This document shows, one piece after another, positions 8,726 through 20,441 of a stretch of 64,000 nucleotides of DNA; the first letter of the stretch is position 1; the number at the start of each line of letters is the position of its first letter. Position numbers and translations under genes: made by a program. Source of the DNA: Rhodoferax sediminis (lineage in GTDB: Bacteria; Pseudomonadota; Gammaproteobacteria; Burkholderiales; Burkholderiaceae_C); assembly GCF_006970865.1 (NCBI RefSeq), contig NZ_CP035503.1, positions 1,005,001 through 1,069,000 of the forward strand, given 5' to 3'. The notes under the pieces were generated by a model. It saw only the letters and a list, made by a program, of their open reading frames with translations. It ran no database searches and was not told the origin of the DNA.

Positions 8726-10276
8726 ATGGCATTGTCGGATCTTCAGCTCGATCTGCGGCGCCTGCAGGCACCGTTGCCGATCTGGCACGCGGTGGTACAT
8801 CACGCCGCCTGGAGCAAGGTGGCGCGCAGCATCGCCGACGCGGGCGGGCGGCTGGTCTCGGTCTGGGGTGTTGACCGCCGCACGGCGGGGCGCGCCATGG
8901 TGGCTTGTGCAGCCTATGCCACGACTGAGGGGCTGGTCTGGGTTGAATTGCCGCTGGGCGATGCGGCACGGAGTTTTCCGGATCTGGCGGCTGCGTTCCC
9001 GTGTGCGGGGCGGATGCAGCGCGCCATGGCTGACTTGCTGGGTCTGCATGCCGAGGGCAGCCATGACACCCGCCCCTGGCTGGACCATGGCCTGTGGCCG
9101 CCTGCACCGTTGTCAACGCCAAACGAGGGCCGGCCACTGACCGTCGATGCAGGCGCGCTGCCCGCCGACTATCCCTTTGTGCGCGTCGAAGGCGATGGGG
9201 TGCACGAGATAGCCGTTGGGCCGGTGCATGCCGGCATCATCGAGCCCGGTCACTGGCGCTTTTCGGTGGTCGGCGAGAAGGTGCTCCGGCTGGAAGCGCA
9301 CCTGGGCTATGCGCACAAGGGGATCGAACGGCGCTTCACCGATCTGGCGCCACAGGACGCCTGCCGGCTCGCCGGCCGCGTGTCGGGTGACTCGACGGTG
9401 GCCTACGCCTGGGCCTACTGCATGGCGCTCGAATCCGCGTGGCGCTGCGAGACCCCTGCCCGGGCGACCTGGCTGCGCGCGCTGATGCTGGAGCGCGAGC
9501 GCGTGGCGAACCACCTCGGCGACCTGGGCGGGATCGCCAACGATGCGGCACTGGGTTTCGGTCTGTCCCAGTTCTCGCGTCTGCGCGAAGACTGGCATCG
9601 GCTGTCCCGAGAGGTCTTCGGACATCGCTTCATGATGGACGCGGTGGTGCCGGGTGGCACGGCCACCGATCCGGCGCCGCCGCAGCTGATTCGAATCGCG
9701 CAACAGTGCGATGCGATCGAACAGGAAGTGAAAACCTTGCGGATTGCATATGACGAACATGCCGGCCTGCAAGATCGTTTTCTTGCTGCCGGGACCGTCA
9801 CGCCGGAACGCGCGGCACAGCTGGGTTTGACGGGCCTGGCTGGCCGCGCCAGTGCGCAGGCATTTGACCTGCGCTGCGACCATGCCTGGGCCCCCTACGA
9901 TGGTCTCAAGGTGGCCATGGCGGCGCAGCATCAGGGCGATGTCGCTGCCCGCGTCGCCGTGCGTTTTGATGAAACGCTGGAATCGCTGCGCCTGATTCGA
10001 AGCATCTGCACAGGATTGCCGCAGGGCGCCACGCGCACCGAACTCTCGGCTACTGGCGTTCCCGCATTCGGCATGGGCTGGGTGGAAGGCTGGCGCGGCG
10101 AAGTCCTGGTGGCGCTGGAGGTCGGGGCCGATGAGCGCATCGTGCGTTGCCACTGCCATGACCCTTCGTGGCAGAACTGGCCAGCGCTTGAGCATGCCAT
10201 CATGGGCAATATCGTCGCAGACTTTCCGCTCATCAATAAATCCTTCAACCTGAGTTATTCCGGACACGATCTCTGA
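8726..10276 (+). CDS. hyfG: HyfG/NuoCD-like large subunit lacking Ni-Fe ligands
   Basis: 516 residues. The N-terminal 150 or so are NuoC-like and the rest NuoD/HycE-like, with YAHKGIERRF, LERERVANHLGDLGG and the end FPLINKSFNLSYSG. In HycE-type hydrogenases the first ligand pair is RVCGICG; here residues 218-224 read RVSGDST, so both cysteines are Ser220 and Ser223. The second pair, DPCxxC, is DPSWQN at 479-484. All four Ni-Fe ligand positions are therefore lost while the fold motifs remain. This fits an energy-converting-hydrogenase-related (Ehr) subunit, not an active hydrogenase. The ATG is 4 bases after hyfF; the 3' end overlaps hyfI by one base. Confidence 0.9.
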   Translation: MALSDLQLDLRRLQAPLPIWHAVVHHAAWSKVARSIADAGGRLVSVWGVDRRTAGRAMVACAAYATTEGLVWVELPLGDAARSFPDLAAAFPCAGRMQRAMADLLGLHAEGSHDTRPWLDHGLWPPAPLSTPNEGRPLTVDAGALPADYPFVRVEGDGVHEIAVGPVHAGIIEPGHWRFSVVGEKVLRLEAHLGYAHKGIERRFTDLAPQDACRLAGRVSGDSTVAYAWAYCMALESAWRCETPARATWLRALMLERERVANHLGDLGGIANDAALGFGLSQFSRLREDWHRLSREVFGHRFMMDAVVPGGTATDPAPPQLIRIAQQCDAIEQEVKTLRIAYDEHAGLQDRFLAAGTVTPERAAQLGLTGLAGRASAQAFDLRCDHAWAPYDGLKVAMAAQHQGDVAARVAVRFDETLESLRLIRSICTGLPQGATRTELSATGVPAFGMGWVEGWRGEVLVALEVGADERIVRCHCHDPSWQNWPALEHAIMGNIVADFPLINKSFNLSYSGHDL

Positions 10277-10806
10277 TGTGGCACATCCTCAAACAAATTG
10301 TCCGCACCGGCATCGTCACCGAGCCGGCGCCCGGCGTTGACGACAGCGATCACGTCATCATCGAGCGCATGCACCGGGACATACTCGACATCCTCGGCCA
10401 GGCGCTGACCATCCGGGTGGTCGATGCCGGGTCCTGCAACGGCTGTGAGCTGGAGATCAACGCACTCCACAACCCCTACTACAACATCGAGGGGCTGGGC
10501 ATCAAGCTCGTTGCCAGCCCGCGCCATGCCGACATGCTGCTGGTGACCGGGCCGGTATCGCGCCACATGGAAGAGGCGCTACGGCGTACCTATGACGCCA
10601 CGCCGGCCCCGAAGCTGGTGATCGCGGTCGGCGACTGTGGCTGCACCGGCGGTATCTTTGGCGAGAGCTATGCCAGCCGTGGCAGGGTGGCGAACGTGAT
10701 TCCGGTCGATGTGGCGGTGCCCGGTTGCCCGCCGCCGCCCATCGAAATTCTGCGCGGCATTCTCAGCGTCGTGCGGCAACGGCAGTCCAGGGCCGGCAAG
10801 CGCTAG
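10276..10806 (+). CDS. hyfI: HyfI/NuoB-like iron-sulfur small subunit
   Basis: 176 residues, the subunit that carries the [4Fe-4S] cluster next to the quinone site (N2 in complex I). Ligand cysteines are intact: Cys54 and Cys57 in SCNGCE, Cys121/Cys123 in GDCGCTGG and Cys151 in PGCPPPP. So electron transfer to the membrane arm is still possible although the neighbouring hyfG has no Ni-Fe site. The start overlaps the hyfG stop (TGATG). The last codon and stop overlap the convergent metG stop by four bases. No hyfH/nuoI ferredoxin gene follows. Confidence 0.92.
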   Translation: MWHILKQIVRTGIVTEPAPGVDDSDHVIIERMHRDILDILGQALTIRVVDAGSCNGCELEINALHNPYYNIEGLGIKLVASPRHADMLLVTGPVSRHMEEALRRTYDATPAPKLVIAVGDCGCTGGIFGESYASRGRVANVIPVDVAVPGCPPPPIEILRGILSVVRQRQSRAGKR

Positions 10807-12884
10807 CGCACGCGCATGCCGGGCTCGGCGCCCGGCCAGGGGTGCAGCACGTAAATGCCGGGCTGGGCTTTCTCGTCGGCATGGCTGGCGGCCAGCACCA
10901 TGCCTTCGCTGACGCCGAACTTCATCTTGCGCGGCGCCAGATTCGCCACCATGACGGTGAACTGGCCGATCAGGTCTTCGGGCTGGTAGGCGCTCGCGAT
11001 GCCACTGAAGACGTTGCGGGTCTTGTCTTCGCCGACATCCAGCGTCAGGCGCAGCAGCTTGGTCGAGCCCGGCACCGCTTCGCAGTGGACGATTTTGGCG
11101 ATGCGCAGGTCAATCTTTGCGAAGTCATCGATGGCTATGGTGGGTGCGATGCTCTCGCCGCCGGGTGCTATCGATTCAGTAGCTGGTTGCGCAGGCTCCG
11201 CAAGGGCGGGCACTTCAAACAGTGCCTCAAGCTGTTTGATATCGACGCGCTGCATCAGATGTTTGTAGTCGCCAATCACATGGCCGGCGCCCAGCGACCG
11301 GTTTGCGTCGGCAAACGACAGCGGCGCGATGTGCAGGAAGGCCTCCACGCTGGTGGCCAGCGCGGGCAGCACCGGCTTGAGGTAAATCGTGAGCAGGCGA
11401 AAGGCCTCGATACAGGTGGTGCACACGTCTTGCAGGCGCGCGTCCATGCCCTCCTGCCGGGCTAGCTCCCAGGGCTTGTTCGCGTCCACGTATTCATTCA
11501 CGCGATCTGCCAGCAGCATGGTCTCGCGCAGCGCCCGGGCGTAGTCGCGGTTCTCGAACAGGCTGGCGATGGCCTCGCTCTGCACGCGAAGAAGGTCGAG
11601 CAGGCCTTCTCCATCCGGCGCGATGGCGCCGAGCCTGCCGCCAAAGCGTTTGGCGATGAAGCCGGCCGCGCGGCTGGCGATGTTGATGTATTTGCCGACC
11701 AGGTCGCTGTTCACGCGCGCCATGAAGTCGTCGGCATTGAAATCGATGTCCTCGTTGCGCCCGTTCAGCTTGGCCGCCAGGTAATAGCGCAGCCACTCGG
11801 GGTTCATGCCCAGGCTCAGGTACTTGAGCGGGTCCAGCCCGGTGCCGCGGCTCTTGCTCATTTTCTCGCCGTTGTTCACGGTCAGAAAGCCGTGCACAAA
11901 GATGTTGTCGGGCGTCTTGCGCCCGCTGAAGTGCAGCATGGCCGGCCAGAACAGGGTGTGGAAGGTGACGATGTCCTTGCCGATGAAGTGGTACTGCTCA
12001 AGCAGCGGGTCGGCCATGTAGTCGTCATAGCTCTGGCCGCGCTTGTCCAGCAGATTCTTCAGCGAGGCCAGGTAGCCGATCGGCGCGTCCAGCCAGACGT
12101 AGAAATACTTGCCCGGCGCATCGGGAATCTCGATGCCGAAGTAGGGCGCGTCGCGGCTGATGTCCCAGTCGCCCAGGCCTTCGCTGGTACTGCCGTCGGG
12201 GTTGGTGCGCACGGAAAACCATTCCTTGACCTTGTTGGCCACCTCGGGCTGCAGCTTGCCGTCCTGCGTCCATTGCTCCAGAAAGGCCACGCAGCGCGGG
12301 TCGGACAGTTGGAAGAAGAAGTGCTCGGAGCTTTTGAGTACCGGCTTGGCGCCCGACAGCGCCGAATAGGGGTTGATCAGATCGGTCGGCGCATAGACCG
12401 CGCCGCACACTTCGCAGTTGTCGCCGTACTGGTCCTTGGCGTGGCAATTCGGGCACTCGCCCTTGATGAAGCGGTCTGGCAGGAACATGTTCTTCTCGGG
12501 GTCGAAGAACTGCTCGACGATGCGGGTAGCGATCAGCCCGGCCTTCTTGAGGTCGCGGTAAATCTGCTGCGCCAGCGCGTGGTTTTCCGGCCCGTCGGTC
12601 GAATGCCAGTTGTCGAAGGCGATGTGAAAGCCGTCCAGGTAGGGTTTGCGGCCCGCGGCAATGTCGGCCACGAACTGCTGCGGCGTCTTGCCGGCCTTCT
12701 GCGCCGCAATCATGATCGGCGCGCCGTGGGCGTCGTCGGCCCCCACAAAATTCACCTCGGCGCCCTGCATTCGCTGGTAACGCACCCAGATGTCGGCCTG
12801 GATGTATTCCATGATATGGCCAATGTGGAAATTGCCGTTGGCGTACGGCAGGGCGGTGGTGACGAACAATCGGCGCTGGGACAT
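10803..12884 (-). CDS. metG: Methionyl-tRNA synthetase
   Basis: 693 residues, charges tRNA-Met in the cytoplasm. Class I signature FHIGH at residues 19-23, zinc-binding cysteines in [18 protein letters not shown] at about 145-161, and KMSKS at about 340. The last 110 residues are the EMAP/Trbp111-type tRNA-binding dimerisation domain, beginning [17 protein letters not shown]. The linker before that domain, around [14 protein letters not shown], is encoded by a short dispersed-repeat copy. The gene converges on hyfI with a four-base overlap. Confidence 0.97.
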   Translation of the reverse strand: MSQRRLFVTTALPYANGNFHIGHIMEYIQADIWVRYQRMQGAEVNFVGADDAHGAPIMIAAQKAGKTPQQFVADIAAGRKPYLDGFHIAFDNWHSTDGPENHALAQQIYRDLKKAGLIATRIVEQFFDPEKNMFLPDRFIKGECPNCHAKDQYGDNCEVCGAVYAPTDLINPYSALSGAKPVLKSSEHFFFQLSDPRCVAFLEQWTQDGKLQPEVANKVKEWFSVRTNPDGSTSEGLGDWDISRDAPYFGIEIPDAPGKYFYVWLDAPIGYLASLKNLLDKRGQSYDDYMADPLLEQYHFIGKDIVTFHTLFWPAMLHFSGRKTPDNIFVHGFLTVNNGEKMSKSRGTGLDPLKYLSLGMNPEWLRYYLAAKLNGRNEDIDFNADDFMARVNSDLVGKYINIASRAAGFIAKRFGGRLGAIAPDGEGLLDLLRVQSEAIASLFENRDYARALRETMLLADRVNEYVDANKPWELARQEGMDARLQDVCTTCIEAFRLLTIYLKPVLPALATSVEAFLHIAPLSFADANRSLGAGHVIGDYKHLMQRVDIKQLEALFEVPALAEPAQPATESIAPGGESIAPTIAIDDFAKIDLRIAKIVHCEAVPGSTKLLRLTLDVGEDKTRNVFSGIASAYQPEDLIGQFTVMVANLAPRKMKFGVSEGMVLAASHADEKAQPGIYVLHPWPGAEPGMRVR
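11163..11186. repeat. Dispersed repeat, half copy inside metG
   Basis: GGTGCTATCGATTCAGTAGC matches the GCTAT..TAGC head of the dispersed repeat. It lies in frame in the linker between the metG catalytic body and its C-terminal tRNA-binding domain. Only the head hairpin is recognisable. Confidence 0.45.
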
Positions 12885-13170
12885 TGTGTGGCTTTGGCGA
12901 GGCTAACCTGCGATTTTAAGGCGCGCGGCCGGCCGCTTTTCGCCGGATGCCGAATCCCGTGCCTTCAGGCGCCGGGCGCCGTCCGCAAGGGGCAATCCCG
13001 CCCCATAGCGACCCGCAGTGCCGGTTTTCACCCACGTTTGACCCATATCAACAAGGCCTTGACTGGCCCGTATCGGCAAGCGGCCTGCAAATTTATACTG
13101 AAACGAGTTTGCGGCTCGCAGGGTGCGATGGCCAGGACTCCGGGACGCTTGCATCATTTGGTGAACATTC

Positions 13171-15546
<2,376 letters not shown>

Positions 15547-15556
15547 GAGCCGTGCC

Positions 15557-15748
15557 ATGCCCTGGACGATGCAGCGCTATCCGGTGTCGATGCGGCACCT
15601 GCCGGAGTTCACGCGCCTCAAGGCGATAGAGATTGCCAATGCGCTGCTCGGCGAGGGCATGGAGGAAGGGCGGGCCATCCGTATTGCCATCGCGAAAGCC
15701 AAGGAATGGGCCCGGCGCCACCCTGACCCGCTTGCCGGCGCCGATTGA
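15557..15748 (+). CDS. Small YdaT/DUF2188-like protein
   Basis: 63 residues starting MPWTMQRYPVSMRHLPEF and containing LKAIEIANALLGEGMEEG followed by RAIRIAIAKAKEWA. The opening MPW, a Tyr-Pro pair and the AIEIANALLxEGxxEGRAI block are typical of short conserved bacterial proteins annotated YdaT or DUF2188-like; no function is established. The ATG at 15557 is 10 bases after the lon stop, so it is probably co-transcribed with lon. A longer frame from 15461 would overlap lon and is rejected. Confidence 0.7.
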   Translation: MPWTMQRYPVSMRHLPEFTRLKAIEIANALLGEGMEEGRAIRIAIAKAKEWARRHPDPLAGAD

Positions 15749-15870
15749 TCGGCCAGGCGGCTTGATCAGTTGGCTTAAACTTCTTCTCAAACCCAGGCCC
15801 GCCCGGCCTGCAATGGCGGCCTTGGGGGCGTCGATATCCCCCTCATAGATTCAATTCGGAGATTTCCCAG

Positions 15871-16962
15871 ATGGCAATAGAACAACAGGCGATTTTGACT
15901 ACGCTGCAAGAGGTGCTCGACCCCAACACCGGCAAGGATTTCATCAGTACCAAAGTGCTGAAAAATCTGCAGGTCAGCGGCGATGACGTGTCGTTCGACG
16001 TGGAACTGGGCTATCCGGCCAAGAGCCAGATTCCGGACATGCGCCGGGCCTTGATTGCCGCCGCCAAGGGTGTGGCCGGAGTGCAGAATGTCTCGGTCAA
16101 CATGACGGTGAAGGTCGAGGCGCACGCGGTGCAGCGCGGCGTGCAACTGCTGCCCAACGTGAAGAACATCGTCGCGGTGGCGTCGGGCAAGGGCGGCGTG
16201 GGCAAGAGCACCACGGCTGTGAACCTGGCGCTGGCGCTGGCGGCCGAGGGCGCCAGCGTGGGCCTGCTCGACGCCGATATCTACGGCCCCAGCATTCCGA
16301 TGATGATGGGCATCGAAGGCCGCCCCGAGAGCGAAGACGGCAAGACCATGGAGCCGATGGAGAACTACGGCGTGCAGGTCATGTCGATCGGTTTCCTGGT
16401 AAACCAGGACGAGGCCATGATCTGGCGCGGCCCGATGGCCACGCAGGCGCTGGAGCAGTTGCTGCGCCAGACCAACTGGAAGGGCCTGGACTACCTGATC
16501 GTCGATCTGCCGCCCGGCACCGGCGACATCCAGCTCACGCTGTCCCAGCGCGTGCCCATGACGGGCGCCGTGATCGTCACCACGCCGCAGGACATCGCGC
16601 TGTTAGACGCCAAAAAAGGCATCAAGATGTTCGAGAAAGTCGGCGTGCCGATCCTCGGCGTCGTGGAAAACATGGCGGTGCACGTGTGCAGCAATTGCGG
16701 CCATGTCGAGCACATCTTTGGCGAAGGCGGCGGCAAGAAGATGGCGGCCGACTACGGCATGGCCTACCTGGGCGCACTGCCGCTGGACATGCAGATCCGG
16801 CTGCAGGTGGATGGCGGCAAGCCCACCGTGGTGGCCGATCCCGAGGGCGAGGTGGCCGGCATCTACAAGGCGGTGGCGCGCCAGGTGGCGGTGTCGATCG
16901 CGGCCAAGAACAAGGACTTCGCGTCCAAGTTCCCGTCGATCAAGATTTCCAAGAATACTTGA
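15871..16962 (+). CDS. apbC: Iron-sulfur cluster carrier ATPase ApbC/Mrp
   Basis: 363 residues, a cytoplasmic P-loop ATPase that carries [4Fe-4S] clusters to apo-enzymes. N-terminal MIP18/DUF59 domain (about 1-90), deviant Walker A GKGGVGKST at 106-114, and the cluster-binding CxxC pair Cys273/Cys276 in CSNCGH. Start ATG with GGAG upstream (TTCGGAGATTTCCCAG). The stop codon TGA is the first triplet of a dispersed repeat. Many iron-sulfur enzymes in this window (BoxA, the formate dehydrogenases, IspH) could be clients, but that is inference. Confidence 0.95.
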   Translation: MAIEQQAILTTLQEVLDPNTGKDFISTKVLKNLQVSGDDVSFDVELGYPAKSQIPDMRRALIAAAKGVAGVQNVSVNMTVKVEAHAVQRGVQLLPNVKNIVAVASGKGGVGKSTTAVNLALALAAEGASVGLLDADIYGPSIPMMMGIEGRPESEDGKTMEPMENYGVQVMSIGFLVNQDEAMIWRGPMATQALEQLLRQTNWKGLDYLIVDLPPGTGDIQLTLSQRVPMTGAVIVTTPQDIALLDAKKGIKMFEKVGVPILGVVENMAVHVCSNCGHVEHIFGEGGGKKMAADYGMAYLGALPLDMQIRLQVDGGKPTVVADPEGEVAGIYKAVARQVAVSIAAKNKDFASKFPSIKISKNT

Positions 16963-17021
16963 GCATTTCAGGGCTGTAGCCCTTACTGGTATTTGGTATG
17001 CAGCTATCGTTTTGATAGTAC
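16961..17021 (-). repeat. Dispersed ~65-bp repeat, long copy C
   Basis: In reverse orientation this reads GTACTATCAAAACGATAGC, then TAAGGGCTACAGCCC, then TGAAATGCTCA. It aligns with copies at 1960, 26686, 47775 and 63037. Its outer end overlaps the apbC stop codon TGA at 16960-16962. Confidence 0.75.
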
Positions 17022-17043
17022 GCGCCACCTCAGGACGTCTGCC

Positions 17044-18672
17044 TCAGGGGCGCTTTGACTCCTGCTCGCGCAGCTTGAAGCGCTGGATCTTGCCGGTGGC
17101 GGTCTTGGGCAGCTCGGCCACGAATTCGATGAAGCGCGGGTACTTGTAGGGCGCCAGCCGCTCCTTCACGAACGCCTTCAGCTCGGCTTCATCGGCCTGG
17201 GCGCCGTCCTTCAGCACCACGAAGGCCTTGGTCTTGGTCAGACCGTCGGCGTCGTTGACGCCGATCACCGCCGCCTCCAGCACGGCCGGGTGCTGCACCA
17301 GCGTGGCCTCCACCTCGAACGGTGACACATAGATGCCGCTCACCTTGAGCATGTCGTCGCTGCGTCCCGAATAGGTGTAGCTGCCGTCGGCATTGCGTAC
17401 GTACTTGTCGCCGCTCTTGGTCCAGCCGCCCTGGAAGGTGTCGCGCGTCTTGCTGCGGTTGCCCCAGTACATCATGGCGCTGGACGGGCCCTGGATGTAC
17501 AGATCGCCGGGGTCGCAGGAGCCATCCGCATGCAGTGGCACGGGAAGGCCGTCCTCGCCGCGCAGTTCGATCTGATAGCCCGGCACGGGCCAGCCGGTGC
17601 TGCCATAGCGCACCTTGCCGGGCCGGTTCGACAGGAAAATGTGCAGCATCTCGGTGGAACCGATGCCGTCCACGATGTCGACACCGAAGTGACGCTGGAA
17701 GCGCTCGCCGATTTCGGCCGGCAGCGCCTCGCCGGCAGACGACACCAGGCGCAGCGCGACGTCGCCGCGCGCCGGCAGCTGCGGGCTGGCCAGCATGCCG
17801 GCAAAGCCGGTGGGGGCGCCGTAGAACACCGTCGGCTTGACGCCACCCACCTGGCCCAGCCAGCGCCTGAAGGTGGCCTCGGGCGTCGGCCGCTCCGCCA
17901 TCAGGATCGTGGTGGCTCCCACGCTCAGCGGAAAGGTCAGGGCGTTGCCCAGGCCGTAGGCAAAGAACAGCTTGGCGGCCGAGAAGCAGACGTCGGACTC
18001 GGCGAGGCCCAGCACGGCCTTGCCGTACAGCTCGGCTGTCCAGTAGGCGTTGGCGTGTGAATGCACCGTGCCCTTGGGCCGGCCGGTGGAGCCGGACGAA
18101 TAAAGCCAGAAGCCGGGGTCGTCCGGCCCGGTGGCAGCGGGCCTGGCCAGCGGCGACTGGGCCTGCACAAAGGCCTCGAACTCCACCTCGGACGGGTGCA
18201 GCGGCGCGACCGGGCGCGACACGATCACCTTGTGCACCTCGTGGTCGGACCGGGTCATGGCCGACACGAGCGCCGGCAGCAGCGCGCCCGACACCAGCAC
18301 GGCCTGGGCGCGTGAGTGTTCGAGCATGTAGGCGTAGTCGTCGGCCGTCAGCAGCGAGTTCACCGCCACCGGCACCATGCCGGCGTACAGCGCGCCCAGA
18401 AAGCTCACCGGCCAGTCATTGCAGTCGTGCATCAGCAGCAGCACGCGCTCCTCGCGCTTGATGCCGAGCGCGCGCAGGCCGGCAGCCAGGCGGCGCACGC
18501 GGTCCTCCAGTTGGCCGAAGCTGAGCGAGCCCAGGTCGTCGACGAAGGCTGGTTTGGCGGCGCGCCCGCTATTGCAGGTCAGCAGGTGCTGGGCGAGATT
18601 GAAGCGCTCGCCGGGGGGCGCAACGGCCGGTGCGCCGGCCGGGGTCTGGGGGCTGGAGGAGGATGTGCTCAT
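17044..18672 (-). CDS. bclA: Benzoate-CoA ligase
   Basis: 542 residues, ANL-superfamily acyl-CoA synthetase making benzoyl-CoA from benzoate, CoA and ATP, the entry step of the box pathway. AMP-binding P-loop YSSGSTGRPKG at about residues 190-200, IGSTEMLHIFLSN typical of benzoate-CoA ligases, hinge GRSDDMLKVSG and the C-terminal catalytic lysine in PKTATGKIQRFKL. Lies 33 bases downstream of boxD on the same strand, so expressed from the boxD promoter. Followed by a dispersed repeat rather than a clear terminator. Confidence 0.93.
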   Translation of the reverse strand: MSTSSSSPQTPAGAPAVAPPGERFNLAQHLLTCNSGRAAKPAFVDDLGSLSFGQLEDRVRRLAAGLRALGIKREERVLLLMHDCNDWPVSFLGALYAGMVPVAVNSLLTADDYAYMLEHSRAQAVLVSGALLPALVSAMTRSDHEVHKVIVSRPVAPLHPSEVEFEAFVQAQSPLARPAATGPDDPGFWLYSSGSTGRPKGTVHSHANAYWTAELYGKAVLGLAESDVCFSAAKLFFAYGLGNALTFPLSVGATTILMAERPTPEATFRRWLGQVGGVKPTVFYGAPTGFAGMLASPQLPARGDVALRLVSSAGEALPAEIGERFQRHFGVDIVDGIGSTEMLHIFLSNRPGKVRYGSTGWPVPGYQIELRGEDGLPVPLHADGSCDPGDLYIQGPSSAMMYWGNRSKTRDTFQGGWTKSGDKYVRNADGSYTYSGRSDDMLKVSGIYVSPFEVEATLVQHPAVLEAAVIGVNDADGLTKTKAFVVLKDGAQADEAELKAFVKERLAPYKYPRFIEFVAELPKTATGKIQRFKLREQESKRP

Positions 18673-18705
18673 GCTGGTTTCCGATACATTTTTAGGGGGG
18701 CAGGT

Positions 18706-20268
18706 TCAGGCGGCGCCGAGCCGCTTCAGCGCGGCGGTGCTGGCCTGGATGGCGCTGCGGCGGTGGTAGAAATTGAGCGCGCGCAAGCCACCCAGTTCTT
18801 CGCCGCCGCCGGCGCGGCCCGGCCCGCCATGCAGCGACATCGGCATCACATTGCCGTGGCCCGAATGCAGTGCGGCAACGTCCGGCGAGATGGCGTGCAC
18901 CCGGCCATGGGACGAGGCCAGTTCGATCGCCGCGTCCGCGATGAAGGCCGGGTCGTCGCCATAGACCGAGGTCACCAGCGAGCCCTGGCCGCGGCGGATC
19001 AGGGCCAGCGCCTCGTCCAGCGACGCGTACGGCATCAGCGTGGCCACCGGGCCGAACACCTCGACCTCGTGCAGCACGCGCGCCGCGTCGGGGTGGCGTG
19101 TGCCCAGCAAGGTCGGGCCGACGCAGGCGGCGATGGCCGGGTCGGCATCGACCAGCGTGTGGCTGGCGCCGTCGTGCAGCACCTCGGCCTCGGCACGCAA
19201 CTGCGCCAGGCCGGCCTGCACCGCGTCCAGTTGTTCGCGGCTGACCAGCGAGCCCATGCGCACGCTGGCGTTGCGCGGGTTGCCGACCGTCACGCCGGCG
19301 AGCTTGGCGCTGATGGCCTGGCTTGCTGCGTCGTACAGCGCGGCGGGCACGAAGATGCGGCGGATCGCGGTGCACTTCTGGCCGGCCTTGACCGTCATCT
19401 CGCGCACCACTTCGCTCACCAAAAGTTTGAAGACATCCGAGTCGGCGGCCGTGCCGGGGGCCAGCAGGGCCGAGTTCAGGCTGTCGGCCTCGATGTTGAC
19501 GCGCACCGACTGGGCGGCGACGGCGCGGTGGCTGCGAATGACATGGGCGGTCTCGGCCGAGCCCGTGAACGAGAGCACGTCGAACGGCTGCAGCGCATCC
19601 ATCAGCCCGTTTGATGAGCCGCACACCACCGACAGTGCGCCAGCGGGCAGCACGCCGGCGTCGATCACGTCCTGCACCATGCGCTGGGTCAGCCACGCGG
19701 TGGCGGTGGCGGGTTTGATAATGACCGGCACGCCCGAGAGCAGTGCCGGCGCGGCCTTTTCCCACAGGCCCCAGGACGGGAAGTTGAAGGCGTTGATGAA
19801 CAGCGCCACGCCATGTGTCGGCACCATGATGTGCTGCGACTGGAAGGTCGGGTCCTTGGCCATGCGCGCGGCCGGGCCGTCGAGCATGAAGCGCACGTCG
19901 CCCAGCGCCTCGCCCTGCTTGGCGTAGTAGCCCAGAGTGAAGAGGCCGCCGTCGATGTCCACGGCCGAGTCCTTGGCGGTGGTGCCCGAGTTGGCGGTGG
20001 CGATCTCGTAATACGCATCGCGGTGGGACTGCAGCACCTTGGCGGCGGCCGCCAGCATCGCGGCCCGCTCGGCGTAGGTCATGGCGCGCAGCGCGCGGCC
20101 GCCCTGGTCGCGCGCAAAGGCAAAACCTTCGATCAAGTCCAGGCCGCCGTTGCTGACGCGGACCAGTTCGGTACCGAGCACCGGGTCACGCAGCAGGGCA
20201 CCAGGGCCGCTGCCGGTTTGCCAGCGTCCGGCGAGGTAGTTGGGGAGTAGGGGAGAGGAGGTGTTCAT
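18706..20268 (-). CDS. boxD: 3,4-dehydroadipyl-CoA semialdehyde dehydrogenase
   Basis: 520 residues from the ATG at 20268 (a TTG at 20280 would give 524; neither has a clear Shine-Dalgarno). Aldehyde dehydrogenase fold that oxidises the ring-cleavage product released by BoxC, using NADP in characterised enzymes. Catalytic Cys in [14 protein letters not shown] and the general-base region NIEADSLNS are visible. Divergent from boxR; the promoter between them has TTGACA and TATTGT with a 17-base spacer packed with TGCA motifs. Confidence 0.92.
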   Translation of the reverse strand: MNTSSPLLPNYLAGRWQTGSGPGALLRDPVLGTELVRVSNGGLDLIEGFAFARDQGGRALRAMTYAERAAMLAAAAKVLQSHRDAYYEIATANSGTTAKDSAVDIDGGLFTLGYYAKQGEALGDVRFMLDGPAARMAKDPTFQSQHIMVPTHGVALFINAFNFPSWGLWEKAAPALLSGVPVIIKPATATAWLTQRMVQDVIDAGVLPAGALSVVCGSSNGLMDALQPFDVLSFTGSAETAHVIRSHRAVAAQSVRVNIEADSLNSALLAPGTAADSDVFKLLVSEVVREMTVKAGQKCTAIRRIFVPAALYDAASQAISAKLAGVTVGNPRNASVRMGSLVSREQLDAVQAGLAQLRAEAEVLHDGASHTLVDADPAIAACVGPTLLGTRHPDAARVLHEVEVFGPVATLMPYASLDEALALIRRGQGSLVTSVYGDDPAFIADAAIELASSHGRVHAISPDVAALHSGHGNVMPMSLHGGPGRAGGGEELGGLRALNFYHRRSAIQASTAALKRLGAA

Positions 20269-20350
20269 GATGGAGGTCAAGCAGTCGTTGAAAGTTTGAA
20301 AGTCCGGCTTGCAAGCCCTGAACTTCCCTGTATAAATGAATTATTGTGCG

Positions 20351-20377
20351 TGCAACAATAATATGCATTATTATGCA
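20351..20377. promoter_or_regulatory. Candidate BoxR operator in boxD-boxR gap
   Basis: TGCA occurs at 20351, 20364 and 20374; the last two form TGCA-N6-TGCA. TGCA repeats within palindromes are the recognition elements reported for BzdR/BoxR-family repressors of benzoyl-CoA pathways. The same TGCA-N6-TGCA spacing occurs twice before boxC. Confidence 0.6.
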
Positions 20378-20383
20378 TGTCAA
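20355..20383 (-). promoter_or_regulatory. boxD promoter
   Basis: On the minus strand, TTGACA (20378-20383) is followed after 17 bases by TATTGT (20355-20360). The -35 box is a perfect consensus match. The spacer contains two TGCA sites, so a bound BoxR dimer would block RNA polymerase. Confidence 0.65.
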
Positions 20384-20441
20384 GTGCCAATTTGATTTTC
20401 CGGGGTTTTCCCTGCAATGGTTCGTCATGGAGTTGTAGTTC

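Noticed and set aside
8726..10276. Annotation as an active [NiFe] hydrogenase large subunit
   Set aside because: All four Ni-Fe cysteine positions are replaced (Ser220, Ser223, Ser481, Asn484).
13040..13110. Heat-shock or sigma-70 promoter for lon
   Set aside because: TTGACT and TATACT are 29 bases apart and no CCCCAT-type element is properly spaced.
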